Source: Arthrobacter wenxiniae
GTDB lineage: Bacteria > Actinomycetota > Actinomycetes > Actinomycetales > Micrococcaceae
Assembly (NCBI RefSeq): GCF_013376105.1
Contig: NZ_JAAMFM010000015.1
Span: 1 to 64,000 of the forward strand
Direction of reading: 5' to 3'
Length of the DNA: 64,000 nucleotides
The translations under genes were made by a program, and so were the position numbers. Positions 1-8,303 of this stretch are shown here, one piece after another. Each line of letters begins with the position of its first letter. Positions within the stretch are counted from its first letter, which is position 1. The notes beneath the pieces were generated by a model. It was not told the origin of the DNA and did not search any database. It saw nothing but the letters and a program-made list of their open reading frames with translations.

Positions 1-18
1 GCGGAACTCACGTTCCGC
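1..18. terminator. short perfect hairpin at window edge
   Basis: GCGGAAC and GTTCCGC pair perfectly around a four-base loop, followed at 31-36 by a short T run inside CCCCTCCTTTTTTGGGGG. It may end a transcript arriving from the left of the window. The upstream gene is not visible, so this stays tentative. Confidence 0.35.
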
Positions 19-90
19 CGTCGCCCCTCCTTTTTTGGGGGCCGGGAAGACTACGCTGGAGGTAAGTCAACCCACGGTAAGGAAGAAGTC

Positions 91-897
91 ATGAAGGTCA
101 GCGTTGGACAGTTCAACCCGGGCGGCGAGGTGGCCGGGAACCTGGCGGTCATGCGCCGGCTGGCCGCGGAGGCCCGGGCGGACGGCGGGCGCCTGATTGT
201 CTTCCCCGAGGAATCCATGTTTTCCGTGGGCCGCGTGGCGGGCGAGTTCGCGGCCGCCGTGGACGCGGAATGGACCACCTTTGTCCAGGGCATCTCCCGC
301 ATCGCGGCGGACGTTGGCATCGCCGTGGTTGCCGGCGGGTACGAATCCAGCGGCGAGGCGCGCCCCTACAACACGCTGGTGGCCGTGGACGAGGACGGGG
401 CAATCCTGGGCACCTACCGCAAGCTGCACCTTTATGATGCGTTCTCCTACCAGGAGTCGCGGAAGATCAAGCCCGGCGACAACGGGGTGACCCTTGTGGA
501 CATCGGCGGCTTCCGGGTGGGCATCATGACCTGCTACGACATCCGCTTCCCGGAGGAAGCGCGGGCGCTGGCACTGGCGGGGGCGGACCTGATCTGCGTC
601 GCCGCGGCGTGGTTCAAGGGGGACCACAAGGTGGAGCACTGGGAGACGCTGCTGAAGGCGCGCGCCATTGAAAACACGGTGTGGATTGCGGCGGCCGGCA
701 CCTCCAGCGACCACTGCATCGGCCACTCGGCGGTGCTGGACCCCATGGGCATTCCGCAGGACTTCCTGGAGGAGGAGGCGGAGGGCGTGGCCACGGCGGA
801 CGTGACGCACAAGCGCATCGAGGAAGTGCGCGAATTCCTGCCGGTGCTGCGCAACCGGCGCTTTGAGAGTAATGCGGCGGTGGTTCCGGCCCGGTAG
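91..897 (+). CDS. carbon-nitrogen hydrolase (nitrilase superfamily)
   Basis: A 268-residue protein of the nitrilase/amidase fold, the usual length for single-domain members. Such enzymes hydrolyse C-N bonds in amides, N-carbamoyl compounds or nitriles in the cytoplasm. The Glu-Lys-Cys triad is visible: Glu in VFPEES near residue 41, Lys in YRKLHLYD near 112, and Cys in MTCYDIRFPEEA near 147. The ATG follows a purine-rich AAGGAAGAAG ribosome site at 78-88. The substrate cannot be read from sequence; deaminated glutathione or omega-amide type substrates are possible. Two other members of the superfamily lie at 33718 and 35876, but this one stands apart from them. Confidence 0.88.
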   Translation: MKVSVGQFNPGGEVAGNLAVMRRLAAEARADGGRLIVFPEESMFSVGRVAGEFAAAVDAEWTTFVQGISRIAADVGIAVVAGGYESSGEARPYNTLVAVDEDGAILGTYRKLHLYDAFSYQESRKIKPGDNGVTLVDIGGFRVGIMTCYDIRFPEEARALALAGADLICVAAAWFKGDHKVEHWETLLKARAIENTVWIAAAGTSSDHCIGHSAVLDPMGIPQDFLEEEAEGVATADVTHKRIEEVREFLPVLRNRRFESNAAVVPAR

Positions 898-907
898 AAA
901 TATTCCA

Positions 908-936
908 TTGACGGCACGGTTCCCGGTGGTTAGTGT
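908..936 (+). promoter_or_regulatory. sigma70-type promoter
   Basis: TTGACG at 908-913 and TAGTGT at 931-936 are separated by exactly 17 bases, a canonical vegetative promoter. A GGAGGAAG ribosome site at 951-958 follows, directly before the ATG at 961. Confidence 0.6.
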
Positions 937-960
937 CGGGATTAAGGGCAGGAGGAAGCC

Positions 961-1476
961 ATGAACGATTCCAGAATTTGGGCGGCGCTTGAGCCGCTGC
1001 ACCCCTCGGCGTTGGAGGACATGCCGATGGATGGCACCTGGCTGAAGCCCCCGTACCACAACGATCCCGCCGGACGCGCCGTGGTGTGCAACGACGACGA
1101 CTTCCAGTTTGTGGTGGTCGACCGCAAGAAGGGCTCGGTGCTCTTTGTCTGCGAGGACGACGAATCCCTCATTGCCTCCAGCCTGGACACCTTCGTCCGC
1201 ATCGTGTCCGCCTGGGGCTCCATTGACCGCGACGCACCCGGCCCGGAGGACGACGAGGAATTCTCGGCGGTCAGGAAGTCCTTCGAATCCCAGCTGAAGG
1301 TCCTGGACCCGCCGGCGGCCGGCCCCAACGAGTTCTGGTCCCTCTACACGGAGGAGCTGACCAGCGACGACTACGTGGACTTCGACGACCTTGACGACGA
1401 CGAGGATGAGGAACCCGAAACCGACACCGGGGACAACGACCGCCCCGGCGCCGACGAGTCCTTCAGCGTCGCCTAA
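961..1476 (+). CDS. acidic conserved hypothetical protein
   Basis: A 171-residue soluble protein without signal peptide or membrane segment. Residues 1-110 look like a small alpha/beta domain (FQFVVVDRKKGSVLFVCEDD near 51-70). The last 60 residues are extremely acidic, with a run of Asp and Glu from about 135 onward, so the tail is probably disordered. It has its own promoter at 908-936 and a strong Shine-Dalgarno. I do not recognise the family; a SUKH/SMI1-like fold is a guess only. It is not obviously linked to either neighbour. Confidence 0.75.
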   Translation: MNDSRIWAALEPLHPSALEDMPMDGTWLKPPYHNDPAGRAVVCNDDDFQFVVVDRKKGSVLFVCEDDESLIASSLDTFVRIVSAWGSIDRDAPGPEDDEEFSAVRKSFESQLKVLDPPAAGPNEFWSLYTEELTSDDYVDFDDLDDDEDEEPETDTGDNDRPGADESFSVA

Positions 1477-1542
1477 CCACTGACCCCCATACCGTCACGG
1501 CCCGTTGGGCGCGGTCATCCCTCCGCTTGCGCCGTGGCGGCC

Positions 1543-1548
1543 TAATAT
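1543..1548 (+). promoter_or_regulatory. -10 box of a leaderless gene
   Basis: TAATAT lies seven bases before the ATG at 1556, so transcription would start at or next to the start codon. The same geometry recurs at several other genes in the window, which supports choosing 1556 over an in-frame upstream start. Confidence 0.5.
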
Positions 1549-1555
1549 TGGAGAC

Positions 1556-1972
1556 ATGGCCCACGTCAACGATCCCGCCACCGTCCGCCGCCTGCTGACC
1601 ACCCCGGGCCGCTGGGCCGTGGTGGGGCTGTCCAACAACCCGCTGCGTGCCGCCTTGGGCGTGTCGCTGTTCCTGCAGCGGGACCTGGGCCAGGAGATCA
1701 TCCCGGTGAGCCTGAAGGGCGACGACGTTCACGGCGCCAAGGGGTACAAGGCCCTGGCCGACGTTCCCGGAAACATTGACGTCGTTGACTGCTTCGTCAA
1801 TTCGTCAAAGGTAGGGTCAGTGGTGGACCAGGCCATTGCCGTGGGTGCCAAGGCCGTGTGGCTGCAACTGGGCGTCATCGACGAGGCCGCCGCCCAACGG
1901 GCCGCCGACGCCGGGCTGGACGTCGTCATGGACACCTGCCCCAAGATCGAGGCCGGAATGCTGGGGCTCTAG
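1556..1972 (+). CDS. CoA-binding domain protein (YccU-like)
   Basis: A 138-residue single-domain protein of the CoA-binding Rossmann family related to the N-terminal domain of succinyl-CoA ligase alpha. Typical motifs are WAVVGLSNNPLR near 19-30, the central VDCFVNSSKVGSVVDQAI stretch, and KAVWLQLGVIDEAA followed by VVMDTCPKIE at the end. The length matches the family. The physiological role is poorly defined; it may be a CoA or nucleotide sensor. The start was chosen for the -10 box seven bases upstream. A polysaccharide deacetylase follows 19 bases downstream and may be co-transcribed. Confidence 0.85.
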   Translation: MAHVNDPATVRRLLTTPGRWAVVGLSNNPLRAALGVSLFLQRDLGQEIIPVSLKGDDVHGAKGYKALADVPGNIDVVDCFVNSSKVGSVVDQAIAVGAKAVWLQLGVIDEAAAQRAADAGLDVVMDTCPKIEAGMLGL

Positions 1973-1991
1973 ACACCACCGAAGGACGCCC

Positions 1992-2861
1992 ATGCCCCAC
2001 CACCTCCGCACCGCGACCAACACCTCCCGCTGGATTGTCCTGGGCGCGGTGGTGGCAGTCCTCGCCGCACTCGCCGTCGGGGCCCTTCGCTTGTCCGCCG
2101 GAGTCACGACGGCGCCCGGCGCAGCCACGGCGGCAGCCACGGCGGCAGCCGCGGGCCCCGGCGCAACGGGCGTTCCGGCGTCGTCCGCGCCGGCGGCCGA
2201 CACGGTGGACCCGAGGACGGGGCGCCACAGCACCCTGGGGACACTGGTGCCGGACTACACGCTGCCGCCGATTGAAAACGGCATGGTCCCGGTCATCACC
2301 AGCATCCCCACCGGGCAAAAGGTGGTGTTCCTGACCATTGACGACGGTGCGGTGAAGCGGGAATCGGACCTGGCGCTGCTGGAGAAGAATGGCATCAAGG
2401 CCTCGCTGTTCCTGGCGCACACCTTCATTGCCGGGCATGCTGCCTTCTACCACGCCTACCTCAACGCCGGATACCTCATTGAAGACCACACCATGACCCA
2501 CAACCTGGGCTTCATCGGCCTCCCCTACGACCAGGTCAAGGCGGAGATCTGCGGCATGGCGGACTATGAGGAAAAGTACTTCGGCCGGCGCCCGGTGCTC
2601 TTCCGCCCGCCGGGCGGCCCGTACACCGAGGCCGTGCGCAGGGCCGCGGCCGAATGCGGCATGAGGGCCATCGTGGACTGGAAGGCGAAGGCGAACGCAC
2701 GGTCCATGCAGTACCAGGTGGGCGGTGCACTTCGTCCGGGGGACATCGTGCTGATCCACTTCCGGCCCGAATTTCCGGCCGACCTGGCGGCCTTCATGAA
2801 GGCGCAGAAGGCTGCCGGACTGAAAGTTGTGCTGCTGGAAGACTACCTCGGCGTGAAATGA
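1992..2861 (+). CDS. secreted or membrane-anchored polysaccharide deacetylase
   Basis: A 289-residue protein with an N-terminal hydrophobic segment (residues about 13-32, WIVLGAVVAVLAALAVGALRL without a clear cleavage site), an Ala/Gly linker to about 75, and a NodB/CE4 deacetylase domain. Motif 1 is TIDDGAVK, so the second Asp is kept but the usual TFDDG is TIDDG. Motif 2 is DHTMTHN, giving the two metal-binding His, and RPPGGPYT supplies the catalytic-base Arg region. CE4 enzymes remove N-acetyl groups from peptidoglycan, chitin-like or exopolysaccharide chains, so an extracytoplasmic role at the wall is likely. The chosen ATG starts just before the hydrophobic segment; an open frame runs further upstream but overlaps the previous gene. 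Confidence 0.85.
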   Translation: MPHHLRTATNTSRWIVLGAVVAVLAALAVGALRLSAGVTTAPGAATAAATAAAAGPGATGVPASSAPAADTVDPRTGRHSTLGTLVPDYTLPPIENGMVPVITSIPTGQKVVFLTIDDGAVKRESDLALLEKNGIKASLFLAHTFIAGHAAFYHAYLNAGYLIEDHTMTHNLGFIGLPYDQVKAEICGMADYEEKYFGRRPVLFRPPGGPYTEAVRRAAAECGMRAIVDWKAKANARSMQYQVGGALRPGDIVLIHFRPEFPADLAAFMKAQKAAGLKVVLLEDYLGVK

Positions 2862-2905
2862 CGGCCCGTGCGGACGCGGGACAGCTGGACAAGGAGAACG
2901 GAAGC

Positions 2906-3004
2906 ATGGATATTTCCCGGCAGGACGCGGCCGAAGTCCTGACGGAGCGGCGCGCCCTGGCGGTGCTGCGTTCGGCGCCCCTGGGGGCGTTTTGCACAGG
3001 GTGA
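2906..3004 (+). CDS. possible 32-residue peptide or gene remnant
   Basis: A short frame preceded by AAGGAGAACGGAAGC, a good ribosome site, encodes a charged peptide beginning MDISRQDAAEVLTERRA. It stops abruptly before the next gene. It may be the 5' fragment of a decayed gene or a real small protein; nothing identifies it. Confidence 0.3.
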   Translation: MDISRQDAAEVLTERRALAVLRSAPLGAFCTG

Positions 3005-3047
3005 TTTCGTCGCCGCGCATCGGCATGGTTCAGGTAGCGTGGAACCC

Positions 3048-3620
3048 ATGACCCGCATTGTGTACTACACGGCCAGCACGCTCAACGGGTACCTGGCCGA
3101 CGACGACAACTCGCTCGCCTGGCTCTTTGCCGTGGACGACGCCGGCTCCCCGGACATTGCGGCGTTCATGGCGGGGATGGGTGTTTTTGTGGAGGGATCC
3201 ACCACCTACGAGTGGGTGCTGCGCGAGGAAAAGCTGTTGGAGAACCCTGCCAAGTGGCAGCAATACTACGGGGACAGGCCGACCTATGTGTTCACCTCCC
3301 GCGAGCTGCCCGTGCCCGACGGCGCCGACGTCAGGTTTGTTTCCGGCGCCGTTGCGGACGCCCTGCCGGGCATCATCGCGGACGCCGGTGCCCTGGATGT
3401 CTGGGTGGTGGGCGGGGGCGGGCTGGCCGGCCAGTTCCTGGACATCGGCGCCCTCGACGAGCTGGTCGTGACCATGGCCCCCGCACTGCTTCGCGGCGGC
3501 GCGCCGCTGCTCCCGCGCAATCTCGGTCCGGACCGGCTGGAACTGCGCAGCGCCGGCATGTTCGGCCAGTTTGCCCAGCTCACGTACGCCGTGAAGAAGC
3601 CCGGAACGGCCGCGCCATGA
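3048..3620 (+). CDS. dihydrofolate reductase family protein (RibD C-terminal type)
   Basis: A 190-residue NADPH-binding reductase-fold protein related to DHFR and the RibD reductase domain. Diagnostic features are IVYYTASTLNGYLADDDNS at the N terminus, TTYEWV near residue 50, PTYVFTSREL, and the nucleotide-binding WVVGGGGLAGQFLD followed by DELVVTMAPALL. The family is abundant in Actinobacteria and usually of unknown substrate; it is not expected to be the housekeeping DHFR. The ATG at 3048 is preferred because TAGCGT at 3035-3040 places a -10 box seven bases upstream. The stop overlaps the next start as ATGA, so the pair is probably coupled. Confidence 0.85.
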   Translation: MTRIVYYTASTLNGYLADDDNSLAWLFAVDDAGSPDIAAFMAGMGVFVEGSTTYEWVLREEKLLENPAKWQQYYGDRPTYVFTSRELPVPDGADVRFVSGAVADALPGIIADAGALDVWVVGGGGLAGQFLDIGALDELVVTMAPALLRGGAPLLPRNLGPDRLELRSAGMFGQFAQLTYAVKKPGTAAP

Positions 3621-4021
3621 GCCTCGGTGCGGACGGGCTCCGGGCCGCGGCCCTAAGGTTTCCCGGCAGCTACGAGGACTTTCCCTTTGGGCCGGAAACG
3701 TCCGTCTTCAAGGTCAGGGCCCCCAGCGACGGGGACAGCCGGGCGGGAAAGGTGTTTGCGCTGGGCGACTTCAACCAGCCTGTACTGTCCATCAGCCTGA
3801 AGTGCGACCCCCTGCTGGCCGCCCAGCTGCGCTCCGCCAACCCGGGCATCGTCCCCGGCTACCACCTGAACAAGCGGCACTGGAACACGGTGGACTGCTC
3901 GGTGGTGGACGCTGGCACGGTGCTGGACATGCTGGAGGATTCCTACGACCTGGTGGTGGCCGGGATGACCAAAAAGCAACAGGCAGCCTTGGACTGGAGC
4001 GCGCGTGTTGCCAAAGGCTAG
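3617..4021 (+). CDS. MmcQ/YjbR family DNA-binding-like protein
   Basis: A 134-residue protein of the YjbR/MmcQ (DUF419) family. The typical beginning is ALRFPGSYEDFPFGPETSVFKV, then FALGDFNQPVLSISLKCDP, and PGYHLNKRHWNTVD in the centre. The fold resembles a CyaY-like double-wing DNA-binding domain, but no function is established for most members. It begins inside the stop of the preceding reductase gene (ATGA) and overlaps the next gene by 17 bases, so the three form a tight translationally coupled unit. Confidence 0.85.
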   Translation: MSLGADGLRAAALRFPGSYEDFPFGPETSVFKVRAPSDGDSRAGKVFALGDFNQPVLSISLKCDPLLAAQLRSANPGIVPGYHLNKRHWNTVDCSVVDAGTVLDMLEDSYDLVVAGMTKKQQAALDWSARVAKG

Positions 4022-4574
4022 CCGCGACGGCTTGTTTTATCCGGAACTGGGCAGGACGCGCCTCATTGCCGAGGAACCGACGGGCTCCGGCACGTGGCCG
4101 GACGGCTTTGACCACGTGGACCGGCAGATCCGCGTGGGTTCCGGCGACGAAGCGTTCAAGGCGCTGGCCGAGGGAATCATGAGCTGGCAGATCCAACGGC
4201 GCGCGGGCCTGCGTGTCTCAGCTCCCCCGCGCGCCGTGGCCGGGGCACGGGTGGTGAGCGGCTTCGGCGTCGGGGACCTCCGGCTGCCGGTCCCGTGCCA
4301 GGTGGTCTGGGCGCTGGAGCGCACCGGCGTGCTGCGCAGCGACGGCACCGAGGTGGAGCTGGCAGGGTTCGGCTACGGCACGCTGCCCGGCCATCCGGCG
4401 CTCGGCGAGGAGGCCTTCCTCGCCATGAAGGCGTCCGACGGCGGCGTCTACTTCCGCCTCCTGGCGTTCAGCAAGCCGTCCGGGCTGCTGTTCAGGCTGG
4501 GCTCGCCGGTGACGAAGCTGACCCAGCGCAACGTCACGAGGTCCTACCTGCAGGCGGCCCGGTCCCTCGTTTAA
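4005..4574 (+). CDS. DUF1990 family protein
   Basis: A 189-residue protein of the DUF1990 family, found mostly in Actinobacteria and often close to YjbR-like genes. Visible features are the central GDLRLPVPCQVVWALE stretch, FGYGTLPGHPALGEEAFL, and the C-terminal FSKPSGLLFRLGSPVTKLTQ. The family is thought to have a lipocalin or START-like ligand-binding fold, but no substrate is known. The start is taken as the GTG at 4005 inside the end of the preceding gene; a TTG at 4008 is an alternative. It ends just before a strong terminator. Confidence 0.8.
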   Translation: MLPKASRDGLFYPELGRTRLIAEEPTGSGTWPDGFDHVDRQIRVGSGDEAFKALAEGIMSWQIQRRAGLRVSAPPRAVAGARVVSGFGVGDLRLPVPCQVVWALERTGVLRSDGTEVELAGFGYGTLPGHPALGEEAFLAMKASDGGVYFRLLAFSKPSGLLFRLGSPVTKLTQRNVTRSYLQAARSLV

Positions 4575-4576
4575 GC

Positions 4577-4636
4577 AACTGTGACGCAGCAGGTGTGCGG
4601 AATTCGCCGAATTCGTGCACCTGCTGCGTCACAGTT
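4577..4636. terminator. 19-bp perfect inverted repeat, bidirectional terminator
   Basis: Bases 4577-4595 pair without mismatch with 4618-4636 around a 22-base centre that contains two GAATTC copies. It sits between the convergent DUF1990 gene and purL, so it probably ends both transcripts. There is no long U tract, and the stem is unusually long for a plain terminator. Confidence 0.75.
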
Positions 4637-4642
4637 TGGGGA

Positions 4643-6961
4643 CTAGCCGAAGTGCTTCGGAAGGGTCCCCTCGTGCGCCTCGCGGAGCTCGTCCAGCGGG
4701 ACGGTGAACAGGCCCTGGATGTCCAGGGCCCCGCCGGCCGCGTCCACCACGCCGATCCGGGAGACCGGGAAGCGGCGGGCGGTGCACATGTCGTTGAAGC
4801 GGACCTCTTCGCTGCGCGGAACGGCCACAATGGCGCGTCCCTGCGTCTCTGAGAACAGCATGGTGAAGGTGTCAACGCCGTCACGGGCGGCAACCTCGTC
4901 CAAGGCCACGCGGGCACCGGTGTTGAAACGGAGCGAGGACTCCACCAGGGCAGCTGCCAGGCCGCCTTCGGAGAGGTCGTGCGCGGCGTCGACCATGCCG
5001 TCGCGGGAGGCGTTGATCAGGATCTCGCCCAGTTCCCGTTCACGCTGCAGGTCCACCTTCGGCGCGGCGCCGCCCAGGTGGCCGCGGAGATTGGCCCACT
5101 CGGAGCCGTCCAGCTCGGCGGCCGTGGTGCCCAGCAGGTAGATGGCCTGCCCGTCCTCGGCCCAGCCCGACGGCGTGCGGCGGGCAACGTCGTCGAACCT
5201 GCCCAGCACGGCCACCACGGGGGTGGGGTGGATCGGCGTGCTGCCCGTCTGGTTGTACAGCGAGACGTTGCCGCCCGTGACCGGGATGCCGAGCTCCATG
5301 CAGGCGTCGGACAGGCCACGGATGGCCTCGGCCAGCTGCCACATGACGTCCGGGTCCTCGGGGGAGCCAAAGTTCAGGCAGTCGGAGACCGCCATGGGGA
5401 TGGCGCCGGAGGTGGCGACGTTGCGGTAGGCCTCGGCCAGGGCCAGCTGCGCGCCGTGGTACGGGTCCAGGAAGGTGTAGCGGCCGTTGGCGTCGGTGGC
5501 CAGGGCCACGCCCAGGCCGGTCTCCTCGTCCACGCGGACCACGCCGGCGTCGTCCGGGAACGCCATGGCCGTGTTGCCGCCCACGTAGCGGTCGTATTGG
5601 TTGGTGATCCAGTCCTTGGAACACATGTTGGGGGAGGCGATGAGCTCCAGCACGGCGGCCTTGAGCTCCTCCGGGGTGGCGGGGCGCCCGGCGTCCTGCA
5701 CGGAACCGGTGAAGGTGTCCGCCTGGAGGGCGTCCTGCCAGTCGGGGCGGGCGTACGGGCGATCATAGACGGGGCCGTCGTGCGCCACGGTGCGCGGGTC
5801 CACGTCGACGATGACTTCGCCCTCCCACTTGATGATGAGGCGGCCGGTGCCCGTGACCTCGCCGAGCCAGGAGTACTCCACGGCCCACTTGTCCATGACG
5901 GCCTCAAACGCGGCCACGTTGCCGGGGGAGACCACGGCCATCATGCGTTCCTGCGACTCGGACATGAGGATCTCACCCGGGGTCAGGGTGGGGTCGCGCA
6001 GCAGCACGGATGTCAGCTCGACCTCCATGCCGCCGTCGCCGTTGGAGGCCAGCTCGCTGGTGGCGCAGGAGATGCCCGCGGCGCCGAGGTCCTGGATGCC
6101 CTCCACCAGGGAACCCTTGAACAGCTCCAGGCAGCATTCGATCAGCACCTTCTCGGCGAAGGGGTCGCCCACCTGGACGGCGGGGCGCTTGGACGGCTTG
6201 GTCGAGTCGAACGACTCCGACGCCAGCACGGAGGCGCCGCCAATGCCGTCGCCGCCGGTGCGCGCGCCGAACAGGACCACCTTGTTGCCCAGGCCGGAGG
6301 CGTTGGCGAGGCGGATGTCCTCGTGGCGCATGACGCCCACGGCCAGCGCGTTGACCAGCGGGTTGCCCTGGTAGATCGGGTCAAAGACCATCTCGCCGCC
6401 AATGTTCGGCAGGCCCAGGGAATTGCCGTAGCCGCCGATCCCCGCCACGGCGCCGTGCATGACGCGGGCCGTGTCCGGGTGGTCGATGGCGCCAAAGCGC
6501 AGCGGGTCCATGACGGCCACGGGGCGGGCGCCCATGGAGATGATGTCCCGGACAATGCCGCCAATGCCGGTTGCGGCGCCCTGGTAGGGCTCCACGAACG
6601 ACGGCGAGTTGTGGCTTTCGATCTTGAACGTGACGGCCCAGCCGTCCCCGAGGTTGGTGACGCCGGCGTTTTCGCCGATGCCCACCAGCATGTCCTTCTT
6701 CATTTCCTCGGTGACCTTCTCGCCAAACTGGCGCAGGTGGTTCTTGGAGGACTTGTAGGAGCAGTGCTCGCTCCACATGACGGAGTACATGGCGAGCTCC
6801 GCGCCGGTGGGGCGGCGCCCCAAAACCTTCACGACGTCGTCGTACTCGTTTTGCTTCAGGCCCAGCTCGGCCCAGGGCAGCTGGACGTCCGGGGTGGCGG
6901 CGGCGTTTTCAACGGTGTCGATGTTGAACTTCTGCGCAGAATCGGTGGATACGTCAGACAT
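4643..6961 (-). CDS. purL: phosphoribosylformylglycinamidine synthase subunit PurL
   Basis: A 772-residue small-type PurL, the ATP-dependent synthetase subunit that converts FGAR and ammonia to FGAM in step four of purine synthesis. Family signatures are [17 protein letters not shown] near residue 70, [21 protein letters not shown], and [25 protein letters not shown] and [14 protein letters not shown] appear near the C terminus. The length is right for the small form, which needs PurQ and PurS; both are encoded immediately upstream. The gene begins at the base after the purQ stop, so translation is coupled. Confidence 0.97.
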   Translation of the reverse strand: MSDVSTDSAQKFNIDTVENAAATPDVQLPWAELGLKQNEYDDVVKVLGRRPTGAELAMYSVMWSEHCSYKSSKNHLRQFGEKVTEEMKKDMLVGIGENAGVTNLGDGWAVTFKIESHNSPSFVEPYQGAATGIGGIVRDIISMGARPVAVMDPLRFGAIDHPDTARVMHGAVAGIGGYGNSLGLPNIGGEMVFDPIYQGNPLVNALAVGVMRHEDIRLANASGLGNKVVLFGARTGGDGIGGASVLASESFDSTKPSKRPAVQVGDPFAEKVLIECCLELFKGSLVEGIQDLGAAGISCATSELASNGDGGMEVELTSVLLRDPTLTPGEILMSESQERMMAVVSPGNVAAFEAVMDKWAVEYSWLGEVTGTGRLIIKWEGEVIVDVDPRTVAHDGPVYDRPYARPDWQDALQADTFTGSVQDAGRPATPEELKAAVLELIASPNMCSKDWITNQYDRYVGGNTAMAFPDDAGVVRVDEETGLGVALATDANGRYTFLDPYHGAQLALAEAYRNVATSGAIPMAVSDCLNFGSPEDPDVMWQLAEAIRGLSDACMELGIPVTGGNVSLYNQTGSTPIHPTPVVAVLGRFDDVARRTPSGWAEDGQAIYLLGTTAAELDGSEWANLRGHLGGAAPKVDLQRERELGEILINASRDGMVDAAHDLSEGGLAAALVESSLRFNTGARVALDEVAARDGVDTFTMLFSETQGRAIVAVPRSEEVRFNDMCTARRFPVSRIGVVDAAGGALDIQGLFTVPLDELREAHEGTLPKHFG

Positions 6962-7714
6962 TTACTTGCCTCCCAGAAGCGTGTTCAGGACGGAGGTGAA
7001 GAATCCGAGTCCGTCGGTGCCGGTGTGGCCCGGGCCGTAGCCGGCCTCCACGGCGTGCTCGGGGTGCGGCATGAGGCCCACCACGTTGCCGGCGGCATTG
7101 GAGATGCCGGCAATGTCCCGGCGCGAGCCGTTCGGGTTGGCGCCCACGTAGCGGAAGGCCACGCGGCCCTCGGCCTCGAGGGCGTCAAGGGTTTTCTCAT
7201 CGGCGATGTACTGGCCGTCCTGGTTCTTCAGGGGCACGGTGATGTCCTGGCCGGCCGCGTAGGCGTTGGTCCAGGCTGTGGCATTGTTTTCCACGCGCAG
7301 GACCTGGTCGCGGCACAGGAACTTGAGGTGGTCGTTCTTGATCATCGAACCGGGAAGCAGGTGCGCCTCGGTCAGGATCTGGAAGCCGTTGCAGATGCCC
7401 AGAACGGGCAGCAACGCGTCCGAATTTGCGGCGTCCACAATCTTGGCCATGAGTGGCGCGAACCGCGCGATGGCGCCGGCTCGCAGGTAGTCGCCGTAGG
7501 AGAAGCCGCCGGGAATGATGACGGCGTCAACACCGCCCAGGCTGGAATCGCCGTGCCACAGTTCGACGGCGGTGGCACCGGACACGCGCACCGCGCGGGC
7601 GGCGTCGCGGTCGTCGAGGGTGCCGGGGAAGGTGACCACGCCAATGCGGGCACCGTTCAGGGGCGCGCCGCCCTGGCCCGCCGGGTACGAGCCGATTAGG
7701 GGGGTTTCAGTCAT
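6962..7714 (-). CDS. purQ: phosphoribosylformylglycinamidine synthase glutaminase PurQ
   Basis: A 250-residue class I glutamine amidotransferase that supplies ammonia to PurL. The nucleophile Cys is in [19 protein letters not shown], the His-Glu pair in MPHPEHAVE, and the N-terminal [15 protein letters not shown] is typical. It is somewhat longer than the usual 220-230 residues because of about 22 extra N-terminal residues and an acidic-loop insertion. The ATG overlaps the purS stop (ATGA) and the stop abuts purL, making a compact purSQL operon. Confidence 0.97.
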   Translation of the reverse strand: MTETPLIGSYPAGQGGAPLNGARIGVVTFPGTLDDRDAARAVRVSGATAVELWHGDSSLGGVDAVIIPGGFSYGDYLRAGAIARFAPLMAKIVDAANSDALLPVLGICNGFQILTEAHLLPGSMIKNDHLKFLCRDQVLRVENNATAWTNAYAAGQDITVPLKNQDGQYIADEKTLDALEAEGRVAFRYVGANPNGSRRDIAGISNAAGNVVGLMPHPEHAVEAGYGPGHTGTDGLGFFTSVLNTLLGGK

Positions 7715-7968
7715 GGCTGGTCCGCCACCACTTCGACGTTGACCACGTCTTCGATGACCGGGTTGGAGAGCATGGTTTCCGCGGCCTCGCGGGCCTGGGC
7801 AAGGATCTCATCGGTCACGTCGCCCTCAACCGTCAGTTCAAAGCGCTTGCCCTGGCGGACGGAGGAGAAGGCGTTGAAACCCAGGCGGGGAAGGGCGCCA
7901 ACAATGGCCTTTCCCTGCGGGTCGAGGATTTCGGGCTTGAGCATGACATCAACAACGATCCGGGGCAT
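7711..7968 (-). CDS. purS: phosphoribosylformylglycinamidine synthase subunit PurS
   Basis: An 85-residue PurS, the small dimeric subunit that bridges PurL and PurQ. Characteristic are [20 protein letters not shown] at the N terminus, the [11 protein letters not shown] strand and a C-terminal EDVVNVEVV. It is the first gene of the purSQL operon. The upstream 7969-8100 stretch presumably carries its promoter; I could not identify a convincing pair of boxes or a PurR site. Confidence 0.96.
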   Translation of the reverse strand: MPRIVVDVMLKPEILDPQGKAIVGALPRLGFNAFSSVRQGKRFELTVEGDVTDEILAQAREAAETMLSNPVIEDVVNVEVVADQP

Positions 7969-8173
7969 CCGTTGGACTCCTGTTTAAAAGGGGGTGGCCG
8001 CGGAGTGCCGTCTTACGCCGTCCTTGGCCAGGCGATTGCGGCCTGAAAACCGGTAGATGAAGCGCTCCGCGAGCTTGCCCCTCCATTCTAGACGAGTGTT
8101 TGCCAACTCCCGGAATCGGTGGCGGGCGGCATTGGCGGCGAAACATTGCCTCGAGTTCTTGCGCGCGGCTATC

Positions 8174-8187
8174 CATGTGATCCATCA
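8174..8187. promoter_or_regulatory. inverted repeat TGTGATCCATCACA (candidate operator)
   Basis: TGTGAT and ATCACA are perfect inverted arms with a two-base centre. The half-site resembles CRP/GlxR half-sites (TGTGA), but the centre is two rather than six bases, so another regulator is as likely. It lies about 120 bases before the sialidase start and next to a second palindrome. Confidence 0.4.
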
Positions 8188-8194
8188 CATAGTA

Positions 8195-8204
8195 CGGTGG
8201 TACC
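8195..8204. promoter_or_regulatory. palindrome GTGGTACCAC (candidate GntR-type operator)
   Basis: A perfect 10-base palindrome eight bases beyond the inverted repeat at 8174-8187. The GTGGTACCAC form resembles GntR/HutC-type operators. Both elements lie in the roughly 335-base non-coding stretch between purS and the sialidase, suggesting regulated sialidase expression. I saw no other gene or RNA in that stretch. Confidence 0.4.
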
Positions 8205-8303
8205 ACATCCCACCTCCCGGGTCATCGGGACGGGACAACCTTGAACGGGATGTGCTTTCGTCCAATTCATTACGGCCCCTTGATGGCCGCTCGAAAGGAT
8301 CAC

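Noticed and set aside
4979-7699. 906-codon plus-strand open frame opposite purL and purQ
   Set aside because: Long antisense frames are expected at this GC content; its translation is low-complexity Gly/Val/His-rich and the opposite strand encodes unmistakable PurL and PurQ.
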